Origin: Amoebidium appalachense
Taxonomy: Eukaryota; Ichthyosporea
DNA length: 64,000 bases
Direction: 5' to 3'
Assembly: GCA_963693365.1 (NCBI GenBank)
Contig: CAVNZM010000008.1
Location: forward strand, 6,448,001-6,512,000
In this document: piece after piece, positions 1 to 22,877 of the stretch
Numbering within the stretch: the stretch's first letter is position 1
Layout of the letters: the number at the start of each line of letters is the position of its first letter
Made by a program: the position numbers and the translations under genes
The notes under the pieces: generated by a model
What the model was told of the DNA's origin: nothing
Databases searched by the model: none
What the model saw: only the letters and a program-made list of their open reading frames with translations

Positions 1-162
1 TACTTGCTTCTTTCACGACCACACGATTACAAAATCATCATTAGACCCCCCCCTCCCCCCCCCCCCCACCCCCCTCCCCCTTCCTTCTCTCCCTCCAACC
101 CAAACAGTAATAGAAGAAAAGAACGGAAAAGAAGAAGAAATTCCTTCCACGGACTGGTGTGC

Positions 163-12747
<12,585 letters not shown>

Positions 12748-13154
12748 GTTTTGTGGCTATGGCTCCAGTATACAGAGTTGGTATATGTGTGTGAAAGGAA
12801 GGTACATTGAGCGAACTAGCCTAAGTTGTTGGGTAAGTACAGTAAGGAAGGCAGTTTTTTCCGTTGCCCACTACTGTGCTTGTTCGAGAGCACAAAAACC
12901 AGTCCTTCGGAGAACTCGGGAGGTTACAGAACATAAAGTTTACAGCCGGGGGCCCAGGGAAAAAAAAAAGAGCGGCCCGCGCGCTGTATGGAGGAAAAAC
13001 TTGGAAAATCTCTGAACACTGGAACGAACTTTTTGAGCTTAGTGATGCGTGGTTACGTAAGTAACGTTAGATGATGGCTAAGGATGCATCACGGCTCTCG
13101 TAAGTTACTGGCGCGCCGCAAGTTGACTGCAGTGCTCGGAAGTTGTTTCTTTTT
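12748..13154. other. Spacer upstream of LMAN1
   Basis: Presumed LMAN1 promoter side. No TATA box was assigned and no gene seen. Confidence -1.
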
Positions 13155-13555
13155 ATAATGACTTTATTGATATGCTCATGAAAGAGAAGCAAGCCGGAGA
13201 TATCACAGATATCTCAGAGAAGAAAATACAAAGCGGGTAAGCTCCTCGCCTCCGACGCAGGAGGCACCTGGTTCGAATCCCGGGATGTAGCGCATTGGGG
13301 ATCGGATGCCCTGATGGGACTCGCCTGGGTGCAGAACTATGGCAATGGCCCTCTAAGCTAGCTCCAACCGGGGTAGTCAAGGATCGGATGCCTTGGCTAT
13401 TCCGGAAAGTTTTCTTTATCTCAATGGCTTCTATTTTGCTGAGCATATCAATAAAGTCATTATATATATAAAAAAGGGCTTTTGTATTTTCTTTTCCGAG
13501 ATATCGGTGATATCTCGATGGCTTCTATTTTGCTTATCAATAAAGTCATTATAAG
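13155..13555. repeat. Three copies of a LINE-A 3'-end repeat around a tRNA-like segment
   Basis: A unit of about 85 bp contains a palindromic GAGATATC...GATATCTC and AATAAAGTCATTAT. It occurs twice in tandem on plus (13415-13463 partial, 13475-13555) and once inverted (13155-13230). The 24-mers 13155-13178 and 13440-13463 are exact reverse complements. On minus this is the tail of LINE-A; the hairpin may be an RT recognition element. GGATCGGATGCC also repeats at 13298 and 13381. Confidence -1.
13232..13283 (+). repeat. tRNA-like head of a possible SINE
   Basis: GGTTCGAATCCCG at 13270-13282 is a near-perfect pol III B box and T loop. Upstream, GCCTCC/GGAGGC forms a stem, but with the wrong loop size for an anticodon arm, and no closed acceptor stem can be drawn. 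It is therefore not called as a functional tRNA. Confidence -1.
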
Positions 13556-15426
13556 AAAGAAGATACAAAAACCCCAACTCACGGATATCCTTACGGAGGA
13601 GATAACGACTCAAATAATCATACACCCTAGAAAACTCGTTAAACATACGGTGGTTTAACAGATAGTCAATAGAAGTAATATCAGGATTTCTAAATAAACT
13701 AGTCTTCGAATTTCTAACGGAAGAATCTGAAAAAAGGTTCTGCGCAAAAGTAGCACAAACATTTATGGAAACTAAGGTTACAACGCCAAAATAAACATTT
13801 CCAAGCAATATCACATGAAGGGGTTGTTAGAATGGCAAAATCGGCAAGTGTGGTAGGTTTACGAGAGGAAGGACGAATATAAGTAGCTAATTTACATAAC
13901 GATTGTAGAGAAATTAGACGAGTCTCTAATATTAAAAGAAGCACAGGCTCAAGAGTCCTACCATGATACTCTTTATCACAACGATGAAGCAAAGGATATT
14001 GAGTATGAAACCAAGTAACATACTCCTGATAAATAGGGGAAGAGAAAAATAAAGGAGACAAATATTTAATAGGATATCTCTGAATGGGAGATAGATTGGG
14101 TAGAGGACATTTCGCACGAACATTAGAAATGGGAACAGGGTCTAAAAAAGGAAAGAATTGCAACAAAGGATGATAAGAAGGAAGCTTAACCAAATGAAAA
14201 CAACTTGAAGCGAAGGCCTAACTCATTCATACGCTGACTCGCCGGAGGGAGACCAAAAACACTCAGCAAAGGAGCCGCCAGAGGATGCCTACACGAGACC
14301 CGAGAGATGAACTGGATGAATTCACGCTGAAAGGAATCAAATTCCCGAAGCGCCGCGCGCTGTTGCCGTGGAGGGGCACACAAGAGTAATGGGAGGCCAT
14401 ATTCGAAACATGGACGAAGAAAAACTTTATAAAGGGTGAGCAGATCTAGATTAGCAGGATGGACATTCGAAATACTTGCGAAAATGCCTTGATAGATGTG
14501 TAATCGACCACGCGCACGGGAAATGCGCGAAGTCAAAGGCGCTCAAGGCAAATACCCTTAGAGGTGAAAGGGTGACTAAGTAGTCATAGGAGGACAACTG
14601 GGATACTACTGTTAATTGTTCAAAGTGTAGTGTGCATGGGGAGAAAAGGTACCGCATTTTTCTAACCCAAGAAGGATCATGAGTGACTAAAACAATATCA
14701 TCAGCGAAAAAAGGGCCATCAGCGAAAAAAGGGCCGGAAACACAAGAGTCACCTGCAACGGGAAATCGTTGAATTTCTACCGCTAAGTCGTCAATAAAGA
14801 CATCAAAAAGGAGGGGACTCAAAAGTGAGCCCTGTAAAAGACCTCGTGTACGACTGAATCCGTTACTCAGTACCCCATTCACAACGGCAGCCCCTGTTAT
14901 GGGTGCGGCGGTCAAATAACGCCTGAAGTAGTCGACCAAAGGGAAGTGGGAGCCCTCGAGTCGCCAACTTATGCCAAAGCAAATTCGTCGGAACCGTGTC
15001 GTAGGCATTCTTAAGGTCGATGAAGCAAACCTCGCGACATCCCGAACGGATAGTGTCGTGTAAAAGAAGAGCACGAGTATAGCACCAATAAGCATACCGA
15101 AACCCGCCCTGAATGTTGCGTAATCGAAATACATTGGATAAGGTCTCATGCTTGTGGAAGGCGCGCAATATGCAGGACTCGAATAGGCGACGAAATATGT
15201 TGGTTAAGGTGACCGGCCGAAAAGAAGAAATCGGACCAGTAGAGACCTTCTTGCAGACTGGATTCACTCAAAGAGTGTCATTCCACGACGAAGGAATGAA
15301 GCCCAACTCATAAAAGGCGGAGAAGAACTCGCTCGCCAAATATGCAAACGGTGGAGGAGGCGTATTCCCGCCTTTGGTAATAACGGGCGGAGGGCACAAT
15401 GCCTTAAGAAGGCCGGGTGGAAGAGC
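13431..15426 (-). pseudogene. Non-LTR retrotransposon reverse transcriptase, 3' part, decayed (LINE-A)
   Basis: Reading on the minus strand from 15426: the frame beginning LPPGLLKALC, then FYELGFIPSSWNDTL and an internal stop; RPVTLTNIFRRLFE; GGFR; FIDLKNAYDTVP, the first catalytic Asp region; after a frame change, GLLQGSLLSPLLF; the FADD catalytic motif with a local duplication; YKVFLRPCFEYGLPLL typical of the RT thumb; and a tail to 13431. At least three frames are needed, so it is dead. The ORF runs into short tandem repeats at 13440-13555. No endonuclease domain is visible. It is the continuation of the fragment at 20455-20720, from which it is separated by a Copia insertion. The tail resembles that of the second RT at 59941. 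Confidence -1.
15395..15426 (+). repeat. Left copy of the 32-bp duplication flanking Copia
   Basis: Runs from CACAATGCC to GGAAGAGC. It matches 20455-20486 base for base and encodes, on minus, LPPGLLKALC of LINE-A. The next base differs between copies (c here, a on the right). Confidence -1.
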
Positions 15427-17117
15427 CACCCCGAGCCAAGACCACTGGCTCCCTCGACTGTGCCTACTGTCACGAAGACCATCATGTCACACAGTGTGAC
15501 AAACCTGGCTGCTCAATTGCCCGTCGTCACCGTGCCAACACCAAGTCTGGAAAAGAGGTGCATTTTGCCCTCGTGTCCACCACTGCCTCCCTACCCATGG
15601 ACCCCTGCTGGGACTCGGCTTCAAACTTCCACGTGTGCCCAGTAAAAGAGTACTTCTCTACTCTTGAGCCATGCCCCCCGACTGACGTCCACGGCCTCGG
15701 CATCGTCACTGCACATCACCGTGGTGTCATCAACCTGGCCGTCACCTACAACGGAGTAACATCAGTACTGAGCCTCAACACCCTCTATGTACCCGACTCC
15801 CCAGCCTTCCTGATATCACCCTCAATGGCCTCCAAATCGGGTCTCCTTGCCCACCTCGATGATGAGGATGCATTCCCATCATACCTCTACACTCGTGGTG
15901 GCAACATCGTGTGTTCCCTCACAGGCACAGATGGACTGTACTTCATCACTGACTATGAGATACGTCCCTCCATCCCTCGGACCGTCACTGCTCTGGTAGC
16001 CAACGTCAAGGTCAACAATGATCCTCAGCTCTGGCACCACCGTCTCGGCCATCGTGCCCTGTCCACCCTCACCAAGATGGTGAGAGGTGACCTCGTGACA
16101 GGCCTCCCCTCATCCCTCTCAGTGGCTGACACCACTGACTGCTTCGGTTGTGTCTCCGGCAAGACCACCAAGGCCCCATTCTCCGGCACCAGAACCCAGT
16201 GCCCCTTCCCCGGTGCCAAGTGGCACATGGACTTCTTCGAGCCTCCCTGTGCCTCCTATGGTGGCTACAAGGTGGCCCTCGTGTGTACCTGTGATGCCTC
16301 CGGCTACACCATCGTGTACCTCCTCCGTGATCGATCCGAAACTCTCGAATACGTCAAGGCCCTGGTTGAGACTACTGACAAGCAACCCGACAAGGTGGTG
16401 ACCCACTTCCGTTCAGACTCTGGGTCCGAGTTCACCTCCCACGCTATGGAGCAGTACTGCCAGTCCAAGGGCATCATTCAAGAATTTGCCCCGGTTGACT
16501 GCCCCCAACTCAACGGCTTCGTTGAACGTAAGATGAGGGATCTGCAGGAGATCGTTCGGTGCTTCCTTCATCAGGACAAGGCCGACTCCCTTTCCCCCAA
16601 ACTGTGGGGAGCTGCTCTCAAGCATGCTGCCTACATCATCAACGTGACCCCGGCCAGAGCTGCCAATGGCCGTACACCGTTTGAAATTTTCTACGGTGTC
16701 AAGCCTGACATCTCCCACCTGCACGTGTTCGGCTGCCCAGCCTATGTACACGTCCCTGCATCCAAACGAGACAAGTTGGCCTCTACCGTCAAACTCGGCA
16801 CCTACGTGGGCTGGGATATCACCAACAAAGCCCACAAGATCATGAATCTACGTGGCAACACGGTCAACCTCTACCGCGATGTCGTCTTCGACGAATCACA
16901 ATTCACCACGGCATCCAATCAGATTTCTGTGCAGGCCACCAATCAGACGACCTCAATCGATTCATCCCTGCATTCCGGAAATTCCAATTCCGATGACGAT
17001 GAAATTCCGTCGGTGATTATCCGTCGTTCCCCCCGTCGTGTACCTGCCCCCGTGGCTCCACCCACCCCCCCCCCCCACCGGTCAGCAACCCCTGCTGCCG
17101 GCCCCTGCCGTCAATGA
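15427..17117 (+). pseudogene. Copia gag end, protease and integrase (first frame)
   Basis: Zinc-knuckle-like CAYCHEDHHVTQC (a spacing variant of CX2CX4HX4C) is followed by the protease active-site region CWDSASNFHV. Then comes the gag pre-integrase HHCC module (LWHHRLGH and CFGCVSGK) and the integrase core: first Asp in WHMDFFEP, second in FRSDSGSEF, Glu in NGFVERKM (DDE triad). A C-terminal GTYVGWD and VNLYRDVVFDE segment precedes the acidic hinge. The frame ends at TGA 17115 after crossing the C-run near 17071, where homology moves to another frame. No own start codon is kept because gag is truncated. Confidence -1.
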
Positions 17118-17510
17118 CCACGTACCTGGTCATCTCACCCCGGTTCGTCCTGGGTCTCCGGAGTTCCACTCGGCCCCGTCCAGCCCCGTGTTATCCGACT
17201 CCCCCCTCAACACGGCACCCATCCCTGGCTTCCAGGCCCCCATCCCCGACCACCGAGTGTCTGTCACAGACAACCCCCCGGCCCCTGAGCCCCTCCGTAC
17301 CGTTCCCCGTCGTTCCTCCCGTCTCTCCTCCCGGCCTGCTATGGCTATGGTGAGCATCTCCCGACCCAGCCTTGATGTGTCTCAGCTGCCCCGGTCAATT
17401 CAGAAGCTGTGCTCTGGCACCAAGGGTGATGAAGTGGTGACTGCCCTCACTGCCGAGTACAAGGCTTTCATCGACAAGGACATCTTCGACGTAGTTGAGC
17501 CCCCCCTCCG
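17072..17510 (+). pseudogene. Copia pol hinge and RT entry (second frame)
   Basis: This frame carries the Pro-rich hinge (PAPEPLRTVPRRSSRLSSRP) and the start of the Copia RT domain, recognisable as EVVTALTAEYKAFIDKDIFD. Continuity with the preceding frame breaks at the C-run near 17071. Continuity with the following frame breaks at the C7 run near 17500. Both breaks are single homopolymer-length changes, so sequencing error and genuine decay are equally possible. Confidence -1.
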
Positions 17511-18937
17511 ATGCCAACATCATCCGATTCAAGTGGATTGTCACGGAGAAGGTCCTCAACTCTGCTGGTGACACCAAGATCAAGGGTCGTGGTGTGGCCA
17601 AGGGTTTCACCCAAGTCTACGGTGTTGACTACGGTGAAAACTCTTCCCCCGTCGTCATGTCCTCCTCCGTCCGTGCCCTGCTTGCCCTCGGTGTGCAACA
17701 GGACCACGAGATCCATCAACTCGACATCAGCACGGCCTTCCTCAACAGCCCCCTCGACGAGACTTTGTACATGGAGCAACCTCCTGGTTTTATCCTCCCT
17801 GGCAATGAACACAAAGTCTGGAAACTCAAGAAGGCCATCTACGGACTCAAGCAGGCATCCCTGGCATGGTACGAGTTCTTCAACTCCATTCTCATTGCCC
17901 ACGGCCTCACCCGTCTCCGTTCCGATCCGTGTGTCTACTTCCGTCAGTTCCCCAACGGGCACATCATCCGTTCGGGCAACTACGTTGATGATGCCATCAT
18001 CACCTGCACACGGAACTCCACCATCATGCAGGGGCTTGTTCGTCACATCACGAAGTCTGCCGAGTGCAAGGTCGGTCTGCCAGACATCTTCCTCGGCACC
18101 CAACTGCTGTACACCCGTGACTCCCTCAAGCTGCTGCAGTCCTTCTACATCAAGGACATCATCACCGACTTCAACCTGGTCGATGCCAAGCCTAAGGCCA
18201 CCCCTATTCCCGTGGGCACCATCATCAACGAGACCTCCCACTCATCCCTGCCCACCACCGTCCCCTACCGTGAACTCCTCGGCCGTCTGCTGTGGGTTGC
18301 TCGGTGCTCCCGGCCTGACATCTCGTATGCCATTGGCTACCTCGGCCGATTCAGCTCCAAGCCCACCAAGACTGCCTGGGAGCTTCTCCTCCGTGTCGTT
18401 CGTTACCTGCTCGGCACCATCAACCTCGGCCTCTACTACAAGAAGAAGGCCCCCAACAGCAAGGTGTCCATCCTTGAGTGCTACTCGGATTCTGACTTTG
18501 CTGGTTGCCCCACCACCCGTCGTTCCACGTCTGGGTACGTCATCCTCCTCGAAGGCTCCCCCGTCACCTACCACTCCAAGCTGCAGACGATCACTGCAAC
18601 CTCCACGTGTGAGGCCGAGCTCCTGGCCCTCAATGCTGCCGTGCAAGATGTTGTCTGGCACCGTGATCTACTAAAGGAGCTGGGCTACCCCATGACCGAG
18701 CCCACCCCCGTGTACTGTGACAATCAGTCCACCATTGCTCTGGTCCACTCCAACACCATCAAGCACCGGACCAAGCACATTGCCGTTCGTTACTTCAACA
18801 CAAAGGACTACATCAACAGTGGGGACGTCACTGTCACCTACATCGACACCAAGAAGAACCTGGCCGACATCTTCACCAAGCCTCTGGCTGGTACGGCCCA
18901 CGACACACACCGTGCCAACCTCAGTCTCCGTGACTGA
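17495..18937 (+). CDS. Copia reverse transcriptase and RNase H (third frame, open)
   Basis: 480 codons, open. RT: SDANIIRFKWIVTEK, GVAKGFTQ, the first catalytic Asp in QLDISTAFLN, YGLKQASLAWYE, and the YVDD catalytic box in SGNYVDDAII. RNase H: ECYSDSDFAGC, TSGYVI, STCEAELLAL, DNQSTIAL and KHRTKHIAVRYF, ending in ADIFTKPL near the stop. These are diagnostic for Copia rather than Gypsy, whose integrase follows RNase H. The protein differs clearly from the second Copia at 62458, so two families coexist here. Confidence -1.
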   Translation: MSPPSDANIIRFKWIVTEKVLNSAGDTKIKGRGVAKGFTQVYGVDYGENSSPVVMSSSVRALLALGVQQDHEIHQLDISTAFLNSPLDETLYMEQPPGFILPGNEHKVWKLKKAIYGLKQASLAWYEFFNSILIAHGLTRLRSDPCVYFRQFPNGHIIRSGNYVDDAIITCTRNSTIMQGLVRHITKSAECKVGLPDIFLGTQLLYTRDSLKLLQSFYIKDIITDFNLVDAKPKATPIPVGTIINETSHSSLPTTVPYRELLGRLLWVARCSRPDISYAIGYLGRFSSKPTKTAWELLLRVVRYLLGTINLGLYYKKKAPNSKVSILECYSDSDFAGCPTTRRSTSGYVILLEGSPVTYHSKLQTITATSTCEAELLALNAAVQDVVWHRDLLKELGYPMTEPTPVYCDNQSTIALVHSNTIKHRTKHIAVRYFNTKDYINSGDVTVTYIDTKKNLADIFTKPLAGTAHDTHRANLSLRD

Positions 18938-19657
18938 CCCGTGCACTGGTGTTCATCATCGAGTGGTTTCTGAGTAGGTTGGGGCCCTGGACAGCAGTTG
19001 ACACACCTACGGTGATCAAGATGCCTCCCAACGAAAGTCTACTACTCCTCATCGTTTCTCTTCATCAGTGGGGACTCAGTCTTCCATCGTCATATGTGTG
19101 CATCTTCAGTGGGGATTATTCTCCCCCATCCGTCGTTTATTTATATTCATATCCCACCATATATATTGGTTTTCTTCTATATTCGACTTATATATATGTC
19201 GAACTGGGATGGCGTCCCAGTATAAATAATTATCTATAGCCATGACGTGCTGGTTGACTGCCAGTCTAAACCTAGTCCACGGGATGCACCTTCCCCGTGT
19301 CTTAACTGGTTGACCACCAGTCTATAAATCAGTCCACAAGATGTTCATGTCTTGTGTTTACCTGGGTGGTCCCCAGTATAAACCATTAGCCACCAACACG
19401 TCACACATACACTAGTGTTTCCTATCTATATATATATATATCGCCGATAACCACCATGATTTCTTATTTCGAGTCTTCAGAGGCAACCGTCGTTGTGTGC
19501 CTCTTCAGTTTTGATTCTCTCCTTCCCACCTCAAGGATCTTCGGTTTGCATCCTCGAGTGGGGAAACTTGAGTGTGACGGCCCCTCCTGTGTTTGGACCC
19601 CATCTACCGTCACATCAACAGACACGAGAACACAAACTTCAACCCCTTGAGTGGGGA
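18938..19657 (+). repeat. Copia 3' untranslated region with degenerate tandem motifs
   Basis: No ORF. Between RNase H and the LTR, the purine string GTGGGGA recurs four times (near 19068, 19109, 19557, 19651), the last being the presumed PPT. A second motif, CCAGT(A/C)TA(T)AA, recurs near 19218, 19260, 19317 and 19373 at roughly 45-57 bp spacing, each followed by a loosely similar segment. Confidence -1.
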
Positions 19658-19789
19658 TGTTGGAATACGTCACCATGTATGACAGCAAGAGCCTTGAAGT
19701 ATGTATGTGTCCTAGCTTGTTTGTATTCGTGTCTGCTTTCCTCCTTTGTGCTCTCTCTCTTTCCCTCTCTCTCTCTCTCTCCCTCTCTC

Positions 19790-19855
<66 letters not shown>

Positions 19856-20456
19856 CCCCCCCCCCCCCCCCCGTATCTCTCTCTCCCTTGTTTCTGTGGG
19901 CACAGATATCTGTAGATCTGTGCACACCTGGCTCTCTTGCCTGATAAGAACTTATTGTGTTTTATTTCTATTTGCTCTCCTCTGTTTATCTGAGAGGTAG
20001 CGTGATTGCCTAGCCTCACTCGTTGTCTTTCCTTTATTTCAAAATGGCCTAGTTTGTTCTCAAAAGGATGGCTCGCCAATAGTCGCGAGCGAGTACATCT
20101 GTAGATTGTGTTGTGCATTCCTGTCTGTTAATATATGTGTGTTGTGATTGGACAATAGATATATATGGAATTCGGTTTATTGCAAAGTGTCTTCACTTTG
20201 AGAGTGTCGACTGTTAGGAAATATATGTATTTAAATAAGTTTCTTTATAGAGACGAACATAAATATATATGTGAGTTAATAGTGACTAGATGTATAATTA
20301 CTTAATTTATTTAAGTAAGAGTTTCTACACTTTAGTTTAATCGGAAGTTGGAATGCGTATGCTCTGTCGGAATGTGTTTTTCTATCTTCTGATAGAACCG
20401 ATTGGTTCTCCCTCTTTAGTTGTGATAAGGTGATAAGTCGCAAGTACAAAACAACA
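19658..20456 (+). repeat. 3' LTR of the first Copia element
   Basis: Starts TGTTGGAATACG directly after the purine tract GAGTGGGGA and appears to end ACAAAACAACA, about 800 bp. It contains a (CT)n tract followed by poly-C at 19744-19872. The partner 5' LTR is absent, so the right edge rests only on the TGTTG/CAACA termini and the point where LINE-A resumes. Confidence -1.
19744..19872. repeat. (CT)n and poly-C inside the Copia LTR
   Basis: CT units ending in about 20 C, within the 3' LTR. Confidence -1.
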
Positions 20457-20486
20457 CAATGCCTTAAGAAGGCCGGGTGGAAGAGC
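20455..20486 (+). repeat. Right copy of the 32-bp duplication flanking Copia
   Basis: Identical to 15395-15426. It overlaps the last two bases of the Copia LTR by shared CA, then continues into LINE-A sequence encoding GPDA on minus. Confidence -1.
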
Positions 20487-20720
20487 ATCCGGACCACGTG
20501 CCTTTTTGGGTTTTAGGGCAGAAATAGCACGTTGAACGTGTGCAGCATTAAAATAGCTCAAATACTCACCTGTAAATGAAGAATCAATCGGCCAGGAGGG
20601 TGGTGTGGAGTTGAACTTTTTTTTTCTTTTTTTTTTTTTTTTTCTCTTTTTTTTTTGGCCCCGGCAACATCTTACCCTATACCCTATACTAGTTAGCAGG
20701 AATAGGAACACGCTGACCAC
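20455..20720 (-). pseudogene. Non-LTR retrotransposon reverse transcriptase, 5' part of LINE-A
   Basis: On the minus strand, the frame reads VQRAISALKPKKARGPDALP and on into PPGLLKALC, the classical N-terminal RT motif of LINEs (LKxxKAxGPDxxP). It ends inside a 32-bp sequence repeated at 15395-15426, where the same protein frame resumes. It is therefore the upstream half of the element at 13431-15426. Its 5' side is a lysine-coding A-rich tract (T-rich on plus, 20618-20656) and the element seems truncated there. Confidence -1.
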
Positions 20721-21000
20721 TTATTCTAACAGGTCCATGGCGCAATTTGAATATGGCCTTCAAGTATTTGCGTACGCACTTCTTTACTATAGCTTTCAAA
20801 ACCAGGAAAGTGTGATCAGTCCGAGTCTTTCCCCACAATTCGCCGGGCTTCCACACGCTTGCTGGAAAGAGAGGAGGTCTCATTGTGTAGCACATAAAAC
20901 AAAGTATTATTGCTTTAAGGAGAATACAACAGGCGTATGTTTGGCCTTGAACAGGGGGGGGAGCGGACCTGTAAGGGGGTGAGATAGGAGGTGGGGGACA
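20689..21000 (-). pseudogene. Possible relic of a second RT upstream of LINE-A
   Basis: A minus-strand frame contains WKPGELWGKTRTDHTFLVL followed by KAIVKKCVRKYLKAIF. This vaguely resembles the RT segment QFGFRKGRSTTDHIFLL...K.LY. Composition is ordinary and no catalytic motif is present. I treat it as a weak candidate; it may be unrelated sequence between LINE-A and the LTR element starting at 21053. Confidence -1.
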
Positions 21001-21019
21001 GGTGCAGGCAGGGGTTTTT

Positions 21020-21050
<31 letters not shown>

Positions 21051-21052
21051 GC

Positions 21053-21532
21053 TGTAAACAACTGTACACATGAACTGTACATGTTTACTAAAGAATGTGA
21101 TCTACTAGCACACGATTCGTGCTTTGTCATGAATATCACATAAATATTATGTCCGCACCAATAGGACTCACTCTGACCTAAGAATTGAACCATATATGGT
21201 TCTTCAGCTGCATACCACATAAACGAAGTGAACCAATAAGAGGTTTGCATAAATAGGACAAAGGTCTGACTGGCTCGGACCGCACCAGAATCACGAATGG
21301 CATGTTGCCACCCGCGCTGGCCGCGGATGAACCAATCCTGGGCCTTGATCCGAAACCTGGGGGCTATATAAGAAAGCCGTCCCAGTACGGGGATCACATC
21401 AGTGAAGTCTGAGACAGACTGAGTCGGCCCATAGTAAAAGCAACCTGGCCGCGTGTGCCTTTCTACCCGTTCTCTGTCTTTATTTTGATTCAGTTGTACT
21501 CTGCCTTATCCTAACTAGTCCAACTGTTTACA
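21053..21532 (+). repeat. 5' LTR (480 bp) of the non-autonomous element
   Basis: Begins TGTAAACA, ends TGTTTACA. A TATA box CTATATAAG lies at 21364-21372, so transcription probably starts about 30 bp downstream. The long minus-strand ORF inside (from 21397) is a non-coding shadow, repeated identically in the other LTR. Confidence -1.
21364..21372 (+). promoter_or_regulatory. LTR TATA box
   Basis: CTATATAAG in U3 of the 5' LTR, about 160 bp before the LTR end, in the expected position for RNA polymerase II initiation of the element. Confidence -1.
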
Positions 21533-22559
21533 TTGGCGACCGCGCAGTTCAAGAATCTCGCATCCTTCGAATCTCACATCTTTCAATCAGTTCAAGAATC
21601 TCACATCTTTCAATCAGCTCAAGAATCTCCCATGGCCGATCACAATCCTTTTTACCCCGATGATAGGCACATCTTTCCTTGTCCGGCTTAGAATATATAC
21701 ACCTACAAGTTTGAAGTGGCCAGCCCACCTACACGGAAAGAATTGAAAGCATGTAAAACTTCTTTTGCTACGACACATCAAAAATGTGAAGAAAAACGAA
21801 TACACAACGAAACAACGAATACACGAACAAACGAATAAAGAATTGCTAACGAAGCAATGAACCAACGAAAAACGAACCATCACGAATACGCAATGAAATA
21901 AAGAATTAACGACAAACGATTGCATAGAGGAAATACGAAATGAATGCAACACGAAAACAAAACGAAGTAACGAAGTTATCAAACGACAAAAAACGAAAAA
22001 CGAAAGCAAAATGAACTGGAAATACGAAAATGAAAGGACGAATGCACAACACTGCTTGGGTTGCAATGCACACAGCCCCCTCTATGTTAGGAAGAAAATA
22101 AAACCGTTGCCCTTGCGTGCATTGCCCTATTGCACACTGCCATCGTGTCCATGCCACCGCATGCACGTCCACACTCGCAAGCCAGATGCACGGCCACTTT
22201 CAGCACAAATGCACTTAACGAAGAAGATAGTCGCTGTTGCTATAGCATGTAGGACCTAAGATCTTATGAAAGTAGTGTTGCATGCATGCTTCGAATCCCT
22301 TGCTGTTCTCGAATACAGCATGCCCCATAGTTTAGCGCCCAGGATGCACAACATGCGCATGAATGTATGCTGGCATGCCTAAACACATTACGAACATATG
22401 CCTGACTCATGTATGGCGGCCCTTCCTGGTGCCACGCCCTAACGAATTTGCACTCTTGGTGCACAAAAGGCATGTAATAAAGTCGATGCAGAACTTTTGT
22501 TCATGCATGTGAAAAACAAAGAAGGTGTTGGGTACGAATTTTAAGGTGAATGCCCGTCT

Positions 22560-22877
22560 GTGGCAATACGGTGTAACATACCAATTACACTGTCAAGCCT
22601 TGCACTAGCTGCCGGCACACCCCCACCAGAACAAAAGAATGTGGTATGGGCACCGCTCCCTCACAACCCCATCATACAGTGTCAGTATTTTGGCTGGAAG
22701 CCTTTCAGTTTCGAATTACGAATACCCTCCTTCACTACTGAAGAAAGTGACGTGGAAGACAAATACGAATACGAATGCAAGGTGTTGTTGACTAACACAT
22801 CGGACCATCATGTGTACCTACTAGGCCCTGGTACGGAGGTGACCATGTTATTCCCTTGCAATATGATGACACTGTAA
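22560..22877 (+). CDS. Small ORF inside the non-autonomous LTR element, function unknown
   Basis: 105 codons using an alternative first codon; an ATG start is not secured. The C-terminal part (YECKVLLTNTSDHHVYLLGP, then GTEVTMLFP) is of ordinary, non-repetitive composition and looks beta-rich. I could not assign a family. It may be a leftover or an element-specific protein, but chance is a serious alternative. Confidence -1.
   Translation: MAIRCNIPITLSSLALAAGTPPPEQKNVVWAPLPHNPIIQCQYFGWKPFSFELRIPSFTTEESDVEDKYEYECKVLLTNTSDHHVYLLGPGTEVTMLFPCNMMTL

Larger units (their letters stand above)
15427..20456 (+). mobile_element. Copia (Pseudoviridae-type) retrotransposon, 5'-truncated, inserted in LINE-A
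   Basis: The copy starts abruptly inside gag just before the zinc knuckle, so the 5' LTR and most of gag are missing. It runs through protease, integrase, RT and RNase H in the Copia order to a 3' LTR. The 3' LTR begins TGTTGGAATA at 19658 after a GAGTGGGGA purine tract and appears to end CAACA at 20456; TGTTG/CAACA are inverted termini. Flanks carry a 32-bp direct duplication (15395-15426 and 20455-20486) of LINE-A sequence instead of the 5 bp expected for Copia. The pol frame is interrupted twice at C-runs, so the copy is not autonomous as read. Confidence -1.

Noticed and set aside
13232-13283. A functional tRNA gene
   Set aside because: Good B box, but the anticodon loop size is wrong and no acceptor stem closes.
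16025-16406. Minus-strand ORFs opposite Copia integrase and RT
   Set aside because: Antisense shadows of a coding frame with recognisable catalytic motifs on plus.
19464-20118. Arg-Glu / Ser-Leu repeat ORFs
   Set aside because: Translations of (CT)n within the Copia LTR.
20915-21397. Minus ORF repeated at 24059-24469, which looks like a conserved protein
   Set aside because: It is the antisense reading of the duplicated LTR, so identity comes from the LTR pair, not from coding selection.
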